A stretch of 57,857 bases of DNA from Phycisphaerales bacterium (GTDB taxonomy: Bacteria > Planctomycetota > Phycisphaerae > Phycisphaerales > UBA1924): positions 1 through 57,857 of the forward strand of contig JAEPQP010000003.1 in the NCBI GenBank assembly GCA_017640485.1. The letters run 5' to 3'. Below are positions 9,199-21,104 of this stretch, piece by piece (the first letter of the stretch is position 1; every line of letters starts with the position of its first letter). A program made the position numbers and the translations under genes. The notes beneath the pieces are model-generated. The model made no database searches. It was given only the letters and a program-made list of their open reading frames with translations, and was not told the DNA's origin.

Positions 9199-9203
9199 AG
9201 CGT

Positions 9204-9773
9204 ATGAGCGATGCTGCGAATATCTTGCCGGGCATGACCGAGGATCCCAAGAACTCGGCGCTGCCGTACAAACTCGCATGTCTGTGTGATCTGCGCGATA
9301 AAGATGGCCGCATCCTCTTGCTGCATCGGATCAAGGCACCCAACAAGGGTCTGTGCTCCCCGATCGGGGGCAAGCTCGAGATGCATCTCGGTGAATCCCC
9401 CGCTCAGTGCGCTCAGCGCGAGATCATGGAAGAAGCCGGGATCCATGTGGAACTCGACGATATCCGTCTGGTGGGTCTCATCGCGGAGACCGCATTTGAA
9501 GGAAAGACGCACTGGCTGCTGTTCTACTACCGCGTCATGGTCCCGGTCGAGGTCGTCGATGGGCACATGAACGAGGGTGAACTGGTCTGGCACGAACTCT
9601 CAGAACTCGACTCGCTCCCCGTCCCGAACACCGATCGAGAAATCATCTGGCCGATGGTCAACAAGCACGAAAACACAGGATCCGACGGCGGACCGGGGTT
9701 TTTCTGCATCCACATCGATTGCCGCGGTGATGAACTGAGCTGGACGATTGAGCAAGAATCGACTCCGATCTGA
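9204..9773 (+). CDS. Nudix hydrolase (MutT-like)
   Basis: 189 residues. The Nudix box is intact: GGKLEMHLGESPAQCAQREI followed by MEEAGI, matching GX5EX7REUXEEXGU with the metal-binding REXXEE glutamates. The N-terminal strand has LACLCDLRDKDGRILLLHR, and SPIGGK immediately precedes the box, as in 8-oxo-dGTPase-like NTP pyrophosphohydrolases. The C-terminal 40 residues are less conserved. Substrate is not predictable; oxidised nucleotide sanitation is the default guess. It may be read through from the upstream gene or start its own leaderless transcript at TACCGT. Confidence 0.88.
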   Translation: MSDAANILPGMTEDPKNSALPYKLACLCDLRDKDGRILLLHRIKAPNKGLCSPIGGKLEMHLGESPAQCAQREIMEEAGIHVELDDIRLVGLIAETAFEGKTHWLLFYYRVMVPVEVVDGHMNEGELVWHELSELDSLPVPNTDREIIWPMVNKHENTGSDGGPGFFCIHIDCRGDELSWTIEQESTPI

Positions 9774-9968
9774 CTCATTTACCCACTTTTTGTCCACATT
9801 TTGCCCCACCCTGCAACAAACTTCGCCCAGTGTGACATCTCTCTACTGTTCTCATGCGAATAGTTCTGTGAGACGAGATCAAGAAACCAATTCTGGGTTT
9901 CTTATCAAACAGCACATTCCGTGCACTGTTTTCTGACAACGACGACCAACTGAAGAGAGGAAGTCAAT

Positions 9969-10592
9969 ATGAGAATCACACACATCGCAACCATTTCTGC
10001 ACTCTGCGGAGCCGCATTCACCGCTCAAGCAGATTTCACGACCACTTGGGATTCCGGCACCTTCGAGGGATGGACCTCCAGCCCGAGCCCGGCTGCGGGG
10101 AACTGGGATGTCTTCCCAACCGGCGGGAATCCAGATGGATATGTCAGCTACTTTGACGGTCCAGATGGTTCGACCAACCCAGTGTTCCTCTTTGCACCTG
10201 GCCAGTACCTTGGTGATTACACAGGATTCGGTCCAGGCGCGGGCTTCTCATATGACGCGATCTGGGAATCCGACGACTTTGATCCGATTCTGCCTCCAGT
10301 CATCCACCTCTTCGGCGCCAACGGCGAAGAAGCCATCGGATTTGGCGCAGGCGTGAACTCTACTGGATGGGATAGCTTCTTTATCGCACTGGAAGAATCA
10401 TCATGGGATGTCGTTTCCGGGAACTGGAATGATCTTCTCCAGAATGTCACCGCAGTCGGCATCAGCGGCGACAACGGGATCGGTCCGGATCGCGAAGCGG
10501 GCGTTGACAACTTCACGCTTATTGTCCCTGCACCAGCATCACTCACACTGCTCGGATTGGGCGCAGCATTCGCAAGTTCCCGCCGTCGCTAA
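9969..10592 (+). CDS. Secreted protein with PEP-CTERM-like sorting tail
   Basis: 207 residues. A signal peptide (MRITHIATISALCGAAFTAQA) precedes a beta-rich body containing TFEGWTSSPSPAAGNWDVF, which suggests a choice-of-anchor or lectin-like jelly roll. The C-terminus has the sorting motif: VPAPASLTLLGLGAAFASSR followed by RR. Such tails are recognised by exosortase-type systems. AGAGAGGAAG precedes the ATG. A strong terminator follows after 30 bp, so it is monocistronic. Probably a surface or matrix protein; no enzymatic residues can be named. Confidence 0.82.
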   Translation: MRITHIATISALCGAAFTAQADFTTTWDSGTFEGWTSSPSPAAGNWDVFPTGGNPDGYVSYFDGPDGSTNPVFLFAPGQYLGDYTGFGPGAGFSYDAIWESDDFDPILPPVIHLFGANGEEAIGFGAGVNSTGWDSFFIALEESSWDVVSGNWNDLLQNVTAVGISGDNGIGPDREAGVDNFTLIVPAPASLTLLGLGAAFASSRRR

Positions 10593-10621
10593 CAAACTCA
10601 TCGAATCATTGAGTACAGATC

Positions 10622-10656
10622 AAAGGCACCCGTCTCGTGCGGGTGCCTTTCTTTTT
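10622..10656 (+). terminator. Rho-independent terminator
   Basis: A 10-bp stem (AAAGGCACCC 10622-10631 / GGGTGCCTTT 10641-10650) with a 9-nt loop, then CTTTTT. Confidence 0.9.
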
Positions 10657-10693
10657 ATATATTGTCTTGTAGTGTGATCCGCCCCTGCAATGT

Positions 10694-11245
10694 CTAAGGA
10701 TCTTGATCCCCATCCAGTATGGCCCGCGCATCTTCATAACCAAGGAAGAATGCCTCACCAATCTCGGAATCAAAGTCTACCTCTGTGCAAACCACAATGA
10801 TCGCTTCGCGGTATTTGTGGTCAACAGCGTATTGCTTGAGATCTTCAATGGCTGCGGGAGATGTGATCACCAGATGAATCTCGTTATACAGCCGAACACC
10901 ATTCTCATCCTCAATAGAAGACTGGCTGACGCCAGAGTATGTCCCCCACGCTGGAGGATCCGTTAGAAAACGGCCTGCGAGTACTGTTGGCCCCTTAGAT
11001 CGCAGATCAAGCTCTTTGTCTGTAGGCCACATCAGTTTGGCTTCAAGCTCGATCTCACTGAAGGGGTCATATGTATGAACAGACTCACCTGTTAATACCA
11101 AAACTTCTTGTAGGGAGCCCGATGCTTGAGAACCGCTTTGAGAAGAGCCGCCGCCGCTTGGGCCACAACCGCTCATGACAGTCACAAAAATAAAAGCGGC
11201 AACAGCCGAAGTGACTGTTGCCGTCTTGCGAATGCAAATACTCAT
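10694..11245 (-). CDS. Hypothetical lipoprotein downstream of atpD
   Basis: 183 residues. A lipobox (VMSGC) ends the hydrophobic N-terminus at about residue 27 and is followed by a Gly/Ser/Gln-rich linker, as is usual for an anchored lipoprotein. The remaining 130 residues are acidic and contain no motif I recognise. It starts 5 nt after the atpD stop, so it is probably co-transcribed with the ATP synthase beta subunit, an odd partner. Base composition is more A/T-rich than atpD, with many codons ending in A or T, so it may be a later arrival. Function unknown. Confidence 0.7.
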   Translation of the reverse strand: MSICIRKTATVTSAVAAFIFVTVMSGCGPSGGGSSQSGSQASGSLQEVLVLTGESVHTYDPFSEIELEAKLMWPTDKELDLRSKGPTVLAGRFLTDPPAWGTYSGVSQSSIEDENGVRLYNEIHLVITSPAAIEDLKQYAVDHKYREAIIVVCTEVDFDSEIGEAFFLGYEDARAILDGDQDP

Positions 11246-11249
11246 TCAA

Positions 11250-14677
<3,428 letters not shown>

Positions 14678-14734
14678 GGAGCCTCGACCCCGCCCTCTGG
14701 ACGTACGGTCCAACAATTGCCGAAGTATGCTCTC

Positions 14735-15670
14735 ATGCGCACCGCCTTGCCAATCATCCTGATTGCACTCTCTCAAGCATGCGCACTCGCACAAAACCGA
14801 ACCCCACCACCAACCCCGATCAATAATATGATCGACTACGACCATTCCTACACACCTGCGGAGCTGATCGAGCAACTCCGCGATGACGACATCCGCCGGA
14901 ATCTCATCAGCGCGAAGAGCGCCCTGCTCACACACCCGGACTTGACCCCTGAGATTCTCTATGACGCCCTAAGCCATGAAGATTGGCAGGTCCGTCAGGT
15001 CGTCTGCCAAATCATCTGGGAATCCGCAGAGGACCGCCGTATCTTCATCGCGGCTCCTTTGAAGGACGGCAAATGGAACGGTGGACACTGGGAGTCCGTT
15101 GACGCTGACCCACGCTATGAGATTACCCCCGAGCTCATCTCGGTCACGATCGAAGGGCTCAAAGACGACACGACCCCGATCGATCACGCACGCAGGCGGG
15201 GACTGGTCTATTTCAATGCCTCCTTCGGCGTCTCCAAACTCATCCCGATCGCCCACGAGTGGAGACACCACATCGAGCGGGCGATGTACTCCGATGATCC
15301 ACAGCAGCGATTCCTCGCCGCGTACATCTTGGGTCGCGCCGGCGTGGATCAGAGTATCGGGAAAGCGTGCGAGATACTGCTCCCCCATCTGCGCGACAAC
15401 GACATCCCCGAGGACGCGAAATGGGCTGTTTACGCATTGGGTGGGTTTGGTCCCCCGATCCTCCCGATCCTGCGAGATGCGCTCGCGGATGCGGATGATC
15501 AGCAGCGATCATTGATCCAACTGCTCATGGCCAACCTGCTCGATCCGCCGATGACCGAATCGGAGTTCAGGGATCGCGCTCGATACAACTCGATCACAAC
15601 CACAGTGTCCGACCCGGCATCTCAGCAGTCCGCGTCTTACTGGAGTTGGCTCGGCATACTCCAAGATTAA
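14735..15670 (+). CDS. Secreted HEAT-repeat protein
   Basis: 311 residues from ATG 14735, which gives a clean signal peptide (MRTALPIILIALSQACALAQ). The body consists of helical HEAT-like units, for example DDDIRRNLISAKSALLTHPD, QQRFLAAYILGRAGV and AKWAVYALGGFGPPILPILR. Repeats of this kind usually bind other proteins; no enzyme motif is present. A TTG at 14717 extends the frame by six residues and has TACGGT 7 nt upstream, so the true start could be there. It lies 57 bp after the MscS gene and may be co-transcribed. Confidence 0.75.
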   Translation: MRTALPIILIALSQACALAQNRTPPPTPINNMIDYDHSYTPAELIEQLRDDDIRRNLISAKSALLTHPDLTPEILYDALSHEDWQVRQVVCQIIWESAEDRRIFIAAPLKDGKWNGGHWESVDADPRYEITPELISVTIEGLKDDTTPIDHARRRGLVYFNASFGVSKLIPIAHEWRHHIERAMYSDDPQQRFLAAYILGRAGVDQSIGKACEILLPHLRDNDIPEDAKWAVYALGGFGPPILPILRDALADADDQQRSLIQLLMANLLDPPMTESEFRDRARYNSITTTVSDPASQQSASYWSWLGILQD

Positions 15671-15682
15671 ACAATCACCCAC

Positions 15683-15718
15683 AAAAACACAGCACCCCCT
15701 GCGAGAGGGGGTGCTGTG
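15683..15718 (-). terminator. Terminator of minus-strand PEP-CTERM-like gene
   Basis: A 13-bp stem (CACAGCACCCCCT 15688-15700 / AGGGGGTGCTGTG 15706-15718) with a 5-nt loop. The run of A at 15683-15687 gives a T-tract only on the minus strand. The hairpin may still slow transcripts from the HEAT gene on the other strand. Confidence 0.85.
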
Positions 15719-15771
15719 ATCTGTATACGAGATGAGATGATCAGGTGACCATCCCGAGAATCCATTGCGGA

Positions 15772-16431
15772 TTAGCGGCGACGGCGAACCGAGACCATAC
15801 CGCCGAGACCGAGCAGTGCGAGAGCACCCGGAGCTGGGATTGTGGTCGCGGTGAAGAGCCAGTCCTGTGAACCGGATCCTGCTGCTGAGCCGTCTGCGTT
15901 ATCAGTAACCCAACCGCGACCAACCCAGCTTGAGTTGTCGCCGTCAAGACGGTGACCATCAGCAAGGAATGAGAACACCAGTCCTGCTGCATTGTCCTTG
16001 CCGTAGAGGGTGGTGGATTCGAGCGTGGTCATATTGACCATGGTGCCCGCGTTGGCAGCGTCAAAGGTGTTGACTTCCCAGCCGTTCCCTTCGTCAGTAA
16101 CGTTCAGGTTGTAGGTGAAGTCGATCGTGTAGTCATCAGCTGAGACGTACCCGCCGACATCATTGATCAGACCGCCGAAGAGGGTGCCCTTGATGTTGAT
16201 CGAGATCACACCACCGTCGTCGTAGACACTGAGGATGGTGTCATTGTGATGACCGATGCTAAAGGTAGCAACTCCAGGTCCCATGACATTGTCAAGACGC
16301 AGCCCGTAGGGTGGTGGGTTCTGGTTGCCGTCTGGGTGATCGCCGAGCTTGAACTCCCCGATGAGGAGTCCGCCTGCCGACGCGGCCATAGTCGTTGCTG
16401 CCAATGCAGCACTTGCGATGATTGTGTTCAT
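15772..16431 (-). CDS. Secreted protein with PEP-CTERM-like sorting tail
   Basis: 219 residues. It has a signal peptide (MNTIIASAALAATTMAASA) and a beta-rich central domain with GKDNAAGLVFSFLADGHRL. The C-terminal sorting tail is IPAPGALALLGLGGMVSVRR plus RR. The start is supported by GGAGAG upstream. The body shows no sequence similarity by eye to the other three tail-bearing proteins of this window, only the tail is shared. Its upstream region (16432-16593) is A/T-rich and should hold its promoter. Function is unknown; surface location is inferred from the tail. Confidence 0.82.
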   Translation of the reverse strand: MNTIIASAALAATTMAASAGGLLIGEFKLGDHPDGNQNPPPYGLRLDNVMGPGVATFSIGHHNDTILSVYDDGGVISINIKGTLFGGLINDVGGYVSADDYTIDFTYNLNVTDEGNGWEVNTFDAANAGTMVNMTTLESTTLYGKDNAAGLVFSFLADGHRLDGDNSSWVGRGWVTDNADGSAAGSGSQDWLFTATTIPAPGALALLGLGGMVSVRRRR

Positions 16432-16593
16432 TGTTCTCTCTCCAAAGAACTGGTTTCTCTCTACTTACGGCCATACGGAGCCGAAGGGGTATATTACCCA
16501 AGAATCAAAGTTCTACATAGAAAAAATCCCAAATTGACTGGGCTTTTGCTATTTTCGTATTTTGGAAGGTGTCAATAAAAACTCAACTCTGCG

Positions 16594-17517
16594 TCATTCA
16601 GCAAACATTGCTTCCACGAACCGCTCCGGATCAAACGGTTCGACATCGTCCGGCGTCTCACCCAACCCGATGAACTTGACGGGGATGCTGGTCGCTTCTC
16701 GGATCGCGACCACGATCCCGCCGCGAGCGGTGCCGTCGAGTTTGCTCAGGAAGATACCCGTCACCCCGGCCGCGGCGTTGAACTCCTCGGCTTGACGCAG
16801 CGCGTTCTGACCGCTCGTCGCATCGAGCACAAGCAGCGTTTCGTGCGGCCCGCCGGGGATTTGTTTGTCGATGACGCGCCGGATTTTGGAGAGCTGATCC
16901 ATGAGTCCCGCTTGCGTGTGGAGTCGACCCGCGGTATCCAAGATCAGGACATCGACCCCCCGCGCGACTGCGGCGCTGCACGCATCGAATGCGACGGCCG
17001 CGGGATCACCACCCTGCTGCCCCTTGACCACTTCAACTCCCAAACGCTCACCCCAGATCTCGAGCTGGCGCACGGCTCCGGCGCGGAAAGTGTCGCACGC
17101 ACCGAGCAACACAGTCTGCCCTTCTGAAGTCAGCTGTTTGCATAGTTTCGAGATCGAGGTCGTCTTGCCGACCCCGTTGACCCCGGTCATCAGGATGACC
17201 ATGGGTTTCGTCTCGACGCTGTTAAGCGTGCGGTCTTGCTCGGGCCACATCGCTTTGAGCTCAGATTTCAGGTACTCGATGACATCCTCACCCTTAGTGA
17301 GCGTCCCCGCTTTGTAGTCCGCTTTGATGCCCTCGATGAGTTTGCTAGTTGCTTGAACACCAACATCTGATTCGATCAGTCGTTTCTCGATCTCGCGGAT
17401 CAACTCATCATCGAGCTGCTTCCCCGAGAGCATCGATCGGAGCGAAGACAGGAAAGTCTCGCGTGTCTTGCCCAGACCCGCTTTGAGTTTGTCGAGGGTT
17501 TTACGGAAGATTGCCAT
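16594..17517 (-). CDS. ftsY: Signal recognition particle receptor FtsY
   Basis: 307 residues, the short form without an acidic A domain. It has the N domain (1-95) and the SRP-type GTPase G domain: GVNGVGKTT (112-120), DTFRAGA (142-148), DTAGR (194-198), SKLDGTARGG (258-267) and GLGE (284-287). It docks ribosome-SRP complexes to the membrane translocon. It starts 13 nt after the nusB stop, completing a ribH-nusB-ftsY run. A weak hairpin with a T-rich tract follows around 16524-16545 on the minus strand. Confidence 0.97.
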   Translation of the reverse strand: MAIFRKTLDKLKAGLGKTRETFLSSLRSMLSGKQLDDELIREIEKRLIESDVGVQATSKLIEGIKADYKAGTLTKGEDVIEYLKSELKAMWPEQDRTLNSVETKPMVILMTGVNGVGKTTSISKLCKQLTSEGQTVLLGACDTFRAGAVRQLEIWGERLGVEVVKGQQGGDPAAVAFDACSAAVARGVDVLILDTAGRLHTQAGLMDQLSKIRRVIDKQIPGGPHETLLVLDATSGQNALRQAEEFNAAAGVTGIFLSKLDGTARGGIVVAIREATSIPVKFIGLGETPDDVEPFDPERFVEAMFAE

Positions 17518-17530
17518 CGTTCAACGCTCC

Positions 17531-18028
17531 TCAATGATCAATCGGTTCCGCGGCTTCCGCGTTGCGTTGATCGCTCTGTGCGAGCACGCGTTTGAGGATC
17601 TTGTCGAGCAAGCCGTTGACAAACCCAGGAGACTCCGCAGTCGAGAACTGCTTCGCGAGTTCGACTGCTTCGTTGACGCTCGCTTTGGGCTTGGGATCCT
17701 TGATCATGGTCATCTCGTAGTGTGCTAGCCGCAGGATCGCACGATCGATCGCCGGCATGCGATGCACGGCCCATTCGGTTGAGAGCTCGTTGAACTCAGC
17801 GTCCGCGGCTTCGATATTCGCGAACGCACCCTGAGCGATCGAGAAGGCAAGATCCCGATCCTTCTCGCTGAGCTTCGAAGACGGATCCGCAAAGCTCAAT
17901 CCCTCGCTGAGGAACGAATCGGTATCGTCGAGTGAGCCTCGGATCAGATCGGTGTCATCGCCCGCGCGAGCGTCGAGCTGGTAGAGCGCCATCAGCGCGA
18001 GTCTGCGGATGTCTCGTGGTGAACCCAT
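17531..18028 (-). CDS. nusB: Transcription antitermination factor NusB
   Basis: 165 residues from ATG 18028. The N-terminal RRLALMALYQLDA and C-terminal motifs ASVNEAVELAKQFS and FVNGLLDKI are diagnostic. NusB with S10 binds the boxA RNA of rRNA operons. The long upstream frame (to 18154) overlaps ribH and is not used. Only 4 nt separate it from the ribH stop; the ribH-nusB linkage is widely conserved in bacteria. The C-terminus has a short extension (AQSDQRNAEAAEPIDH). Confidence 0.95.
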   Translation of the reverse strand: MGSPRDIRRLALMALYQLDARAGDDTDLIRGSLDDTDSFLSEGLSFADPSSKLSEKDRDLAFSIAQGAFANIEAADAEFNELSTEWAVHRMPAIDRAILRLAHYEMTMIKDPKPKASVNEAVELAKQFSTAESPGFVNGLLDKILKRVLAQSDQRNAEAAEPIDH

Positions 18029-18032
18029 ACCT

Positions 18033-18611
18033 TTACATACCCTCGCTTGCGATCGCTGATCGTGATACCGCTTTGTCGGGAACCTCGAACCCCGGAGTGT
18101 AGTGAACTCCGGGAGAGTTCTGCGCTTTGGCAGTGTTGATCGCCGAGATCGCACCCGCTGCGCCCAGGACCGCGTTCATTGCTTCGGCGCCTTTATTGCC
18201 AACCTCGCCACCCGCTCTGGCGCGTGCCTGCTCGATGGTGTTGGTCGTGAGGACCCCGAATGCGACCGGGACGCCGGTCTTGATCGAGATCTCCGCGATT
18301 CCCACGGCGACCGCATTGGAAATGTGCACATCATGCGAAGTCTCGCCCTTGATCACACACCCCAAGCACACGACCGATTCATACATCCCAGAATCCGCGG
18401 CAGCGCCCGCGATCGAGACCAACTCGAACGCTCCGGGAGCCTCGAGAATCGCGAGCGAATCAACGCTTCCACCCGCTGATGTGTATGCATCGACCGCACC
18501 CTCGAGCATGACCGAAGTGATCGAGTCGTTGTACTTCGAGACCACGATCGCGCTGGGACCAGGAGATCGGGAACTCATTGCCGAGGATTGCGGAGAGGGA
18601 TCGGTCTTCAT
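18033..18611 (-). CDS. ribH: 6,7-dimethyl-8-ribityllumazine synthase
   Basis: 192 residues. It makes the riboflavin precursor from 5-amino-6-ribitylaminouracil and dihydroxybutanone phosphate. Diagnostic stretches are LEAPGAFELV, GCVIKGETSHDVHISNAV with the catalytic His, GVLTTNTIEQARARAG and NKGAEA. About 16 residues precede the usual N-terminus. A C-terminal extension of about 35 residues (NSPGVHYTPGFEVPDKAV...) lies beyond the usual fold. ATG 18611 is preferred over TTG 18635. A TACCAT hexamer lies 8 nt upstream and no Shine-Dalgarno is visible. First gene of ribH-nusB-ftsY. Confidence 0.95.
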   Translation of the reverse strand: MKTDPSPQSSAMSSRSPGPSAIVVSKYNDSITSVMLEGAVDAYTSAGGSVDSLAILEAPGAFELVSIAGAAADSGMYESVVCLGCVIKGETSHDVHISNAVAVGIAEISIKTGVPVAFGVLTTNTIEQARARAGGEVGNKGAEAMNAVLGAAGAISAINTAKAQNSPGVHYTPGFEVPDKAVSRSAIASEGM

Positions 18612-18673
18612 CGAGGGGAATGGTAGACCTTCCAAGCTGAATTTGGTGATCGCTGTATTTGACGATCGAGGAA

Positions 18674-18700
18674 TTGTGATCCGAAGTGAATTGCTAGGAT
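18674..18700 (+). promoter_or_regulatory. Candidate leaderless promoter of UbiA-like gene
   Basis: TTGTGA (18674-18679) and TAGGAT (18695-18700) are 15 nt apart; TG precedes the -10 as in extended -10 promoters. Six nt (ACCACG) separate it from the ATG at 18707. No Shine-Dalgarno. Confidence 0.5.
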
Positions 18701-18706
18701 ACCACG

Positions 18707-19690
18707 ATGCTCAACTGGATCCGCAAAGCCGCACCGATGCTCAAGCTGACCCGAGTCACCACCGGTTTCGGAGCGGTCGGGAACCTCTGGTTTGTGATCC
18801 TGTGGTCCAGAACCACGCAAGGCGAGTACCTCCCCCCCATTCTCAACGAGGAACCGCTCTGGGCCGCATTGACCGGTGGTCTGCTTGTGGGTCTGGGGCT
18901 GTATGCCTTTGGAGCGGCGCTCAATGACCTGCTCGATCTGCATCGGGATCGGGCTCTGGGTACACCCGGACACCCGATCGTTGATGGATCCGCATCACTC
19001 GAACTCGCGGTGTGTGCCGTCGCTGGATCATTGATGATGGCGATCCTCGGCGCGACCTTCTTCGGAACCGGAGCCATCCTCCTGACGCTCCTGCTCTCGA
19101 TCGCGATCCTGATCTTCAACGCACTCGGGAAGTATGTCCCGGGACTCGGGATGGTCCTGCTGAGTCTGATCTACGCCGGTCACATGCTGATCCCCAATGT
19201 GTGGATGCGTTTCCTCCTGCCCGTTTGGCTCGTCATGACGCACGCGATGGTTGTGCTCGCACTGTCGCAGTATCTGGGGAGACGATCGCCACCGTTGTCG
19301 AGACGAGCCGCGATCTTTGCCGGGACTGGATGGGGGATCTGCTCGCTGATGCTCCTGTCGCTCGCTTGGGAGCGTCAAGGAACCGATGGGCTCTGGCCGA
19401 ATGTCGTCCCGATGACGGCACTCATCTATCCAGCGGCATGTGTCTTCCTCTTTGCGATATTCATCATCCGGAGAATCAGAAGATACGGCACCGGGACCAA
19501 ACTCGGTGAACGCATCTCACGCTACGGCGCGATCTGGCCAACCCTCTACGGCTGCGCTTGGCTGCTGGGAGCAGGACACCACAAAGAAGCGTGGCTTATG
19601 GGTGGGCTCAGCGCCGTCGGGTTCCTCTCGATGACCGTCCTGCGTGAGCTGTACGATCTCATCGAGCAGCCGGTTGGATATCGCTTGTAA
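18707..19690 (+). CDS. UbiA-like polytopic membrane protein (prenyltransferase superfamily)
   Basis: 327 residues with eight or nine membrane segments. The loop NDLLDLHRDRALG (N73-G85) matches the first Asp-rich, Mg-diphosphate-binding motif of UbiA prenyltransferases (NDxxDxxxD). The second Asp-rich motif expected about 120 residues later is not apparent; the region around SQYLGRRSPPLSRRAA has none. Activity on a prenyl diphosphate is therefore uncertain. No quinone or haem genes are nearby. It could act on an unusual lipid acceptor or be a non-catalytic relative. Confidence 0.72.
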   Translation: MLNWIRKAAPMLKLTRVTTGFGAVGNLWFVILWSRTTQGEYLPPILNEEPLWAALTGGLLVGLGLYAFGAALNDLLDLHRDRALGTPGHPIVDGSASLELAVCAVAGSLMMAILGATFFGTGAILLTLLLSIAILIFNALGKYVPGLGMVLLSLIYAGHMLIPNVWMRFLLPVWLVMTHAMVVLALSQYLGRRSPPLSRRAAIFAGTGWGICSLMLLSLAWERQGTDGLWPNVVPMTALIYPAACVFLFAIFIIRRIRRYGTGTKLGERISRYGAIWPTLYGCAWLLGAGHHKEAWLMGGLSAVGFLSMTVLRELYDLIEQPVGYRL

Positions 19691-19700
19691 CTCGGTTCGT

Positions 19701-20558
19701 TTAGAACAGCTCGAGTGCGAAGAAGATCGCCGTGAATACCAAGTCCGCGACGACGATCGCGACGATGCACTCGACGACGGTGTAGGTCGTGGCGCGTCCC
19801 ACGCCCGCGGCTCCGCCCGAAACACGGAGCCCGTTGGTGCACGCGATGATCCCGATCAACGCACCGAAGACCCCGCCCTTCGCGACCCCTGTCCAGAAGT
19901 CCACCATCTTCGCTTGCGCGAGCATGTTGTCCATGTAGGTCTCGTAGGGGATCCCGAGCACGGTGATCGCGATCGCCATTGAAGCGAGGATCGCCGCGAA
20001 GCTGGACATCACACCGAGCGTGGTCATCGAAACGGTTGATGCGATGACGCGCGGGACAACGAGGAACCGGACCGGGTTCAACGCGTGCGCCTCGAGCGCC
20101 TCGATCTCTTCAGAGACCACCATCGTCCCGATCTCTGCGGCGATCGATGCGCCAGCAAACCCCGTCAGCACGATCGCGCCGATCAGAGGCCCGAGCTCAC
20201 GGAGCACAGCGACGGCGATGATGTTCGCGACCTTGTCTTTGGAACCAAACTCATCAAGCGGCGGAGCGAGCTGGAGCGCCAAGATCAGCCCGACCGCTCC
20301 GGAAACAATCACCACAATAAAGATCGAGCGGACACCGATGCGGACGATCTGCGAGATGATCGCGCTGCGTCCCAGCCGATACCGCTTCTGCGTCAACCCC
20401 CTATAGACCCAGCGGAAAGAGGTCATCAGCAGCGAGAAGACTTCTCCAGTATGCGAAACGATCCCCAATGCTCGGCGACCGATGACGGCAACTGGATAGA
20501 GAAAAACCAGCGCCAGCAGCGGGATCTTCGTCTGGGATTCTTCCGGTGAACTGGTCAT
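19701..20558 (-). CDS. MlaE-family ABC transporter permease
   Basis: 285 residues. Diagnostic MlaE stretches include ALQLAPPLDEFGSKDKVANI, LRELGPLIGAIVLTGFAGAS, AAEIGTMVVSEEIEALEAHA and NPVRFLVVPRVIAS, then a C-terminal GRATTYTVVECIVAIVVADL helix. The family moves phospholipids or related lipids between membranes (MlaFEDB, and Mce systems). No MlaF ATPase or MlaD/MCE protein is seen in the window. The upstream gene on the same strand, 77 bp away, encodes a STAS protein; MlaB is also a STAS protein, so a functional link is possible. Confidence 0.92.
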   Translation of the reverse strand: MTSSPEESQTKIPLLALVFLYPVAVIGRRALGIVSHTGEVFSLLMTSFRWVYRGLTQKRYRLGRSAIISQIVRIGVRSIFIVVIVSGAVGLILALQLAPPLDEFGSKDKVANIIAVAVLRELGPLIGAIVLTGFAGASIAAEIGTMVVSEEIEALEAHALNPVRFLVVPRVIASTVSMTTLGVMSSFAAILASMAIAITVLGIPYETYMDNMLAQAKMVDFWTGVAKGGVFGALIGIIACTNGLRVSGGAAGVGRATTYTVVECIVAIVVADLVFTAIFFALELF

Positions 20559-20596
20559 AGTCAGTAGTGTCGCATGATCGGCTCAATTTGTCCAAT

Positions 20597-20637
20597 CACA
20601 CCAAAATCAGGTGTGCTCAGAGCAGATCGATCTGCTC
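20597..20637. repeat. Two adjacent inverted repeats between STAS and mlaE genes
   Basis: CACACC / GGTGTG (20597-20602 and 20610-20615, 7-nt loop) and a perfect 18-nt palindrome GAGCAGATCGATCTGCTC (20620-20637) that overlaps the STAS stop codon. No T-tract follows on either strand, so these are not ordinary terminators. An RNA-processing or attenuation element is possible. Confidence 0.55.
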
Positions 20638-20989
20638 AGGCGCTCAGCGCGTCTTCGCGGGTGTCTTTGATGCTGAAGAACGCATCGAGACGCGCGATCT
20701 CGAAGATCGCGCGGACCTTTGCGGTCATCGCGCATAGGTGCAGACCCACATTGCTGGTCTTTGCGAGCCGCATCGCTTCGACGAGCGTCGCGAGTCCGGA
20801 TGAATCCATGTACTGGACCTGCGAGAGATCGATCACCATCCGGTCGAGCCCGGGCTTGAGCTCTTCCTTGATCGCCGAGCGGAGCACAGGAGATCGGCTC
20901 ATATCGATATCCTCAGTGGGAACAATCACCGAGACCCCAGAAGAGGGCGATTCTACCTGCACGAAATCGTTTTCTGATCCAGCCATCAT
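20636..20989 (-). CDS. STAS-domain protein (anti-sigma factor antagonist type)
   Basis: 117 residues. The SpoIIAA/RsbV-like signature is RMVIDLSQVQYMDSSGLATL, in which one Ser of DSSG is the usual phosphorylation site. AAAGGG precedes the ATG. It lies 115 bp downstream of an RsbW-like ATPase gene, giving a kinase-antagonist pair as in partner-switching systems. It also precedes an MlaE permease, so it could alternatively be an MlaB-like transporter subunit. The conserved phospho-Ser motif and the nearby kinase favour partner switching (inference). Confidence 0.88.
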   Translation of the reverse strand: MMAGSENDFVQVESPSSGVSVIVPTEDIDMSRSPVLRSAIKEELKPGLDRMVIDLSQVQYMDSSGLATLVEAMRLAKTSNVGLHLCAMTAKVRAIFEIARLDAFFSIKDTREDALSA

Positions 20990-21104
20990 GTCCCTTTACA
21001 CACGGCACACCACCCGAGAAGCCCGATGTAAAAACACATCGGACACCTCAAGAGACCGATCGAGCTTCCACGCGGCCGATGATCGGGGTGTAGTCGGTAT
21101 GGTA

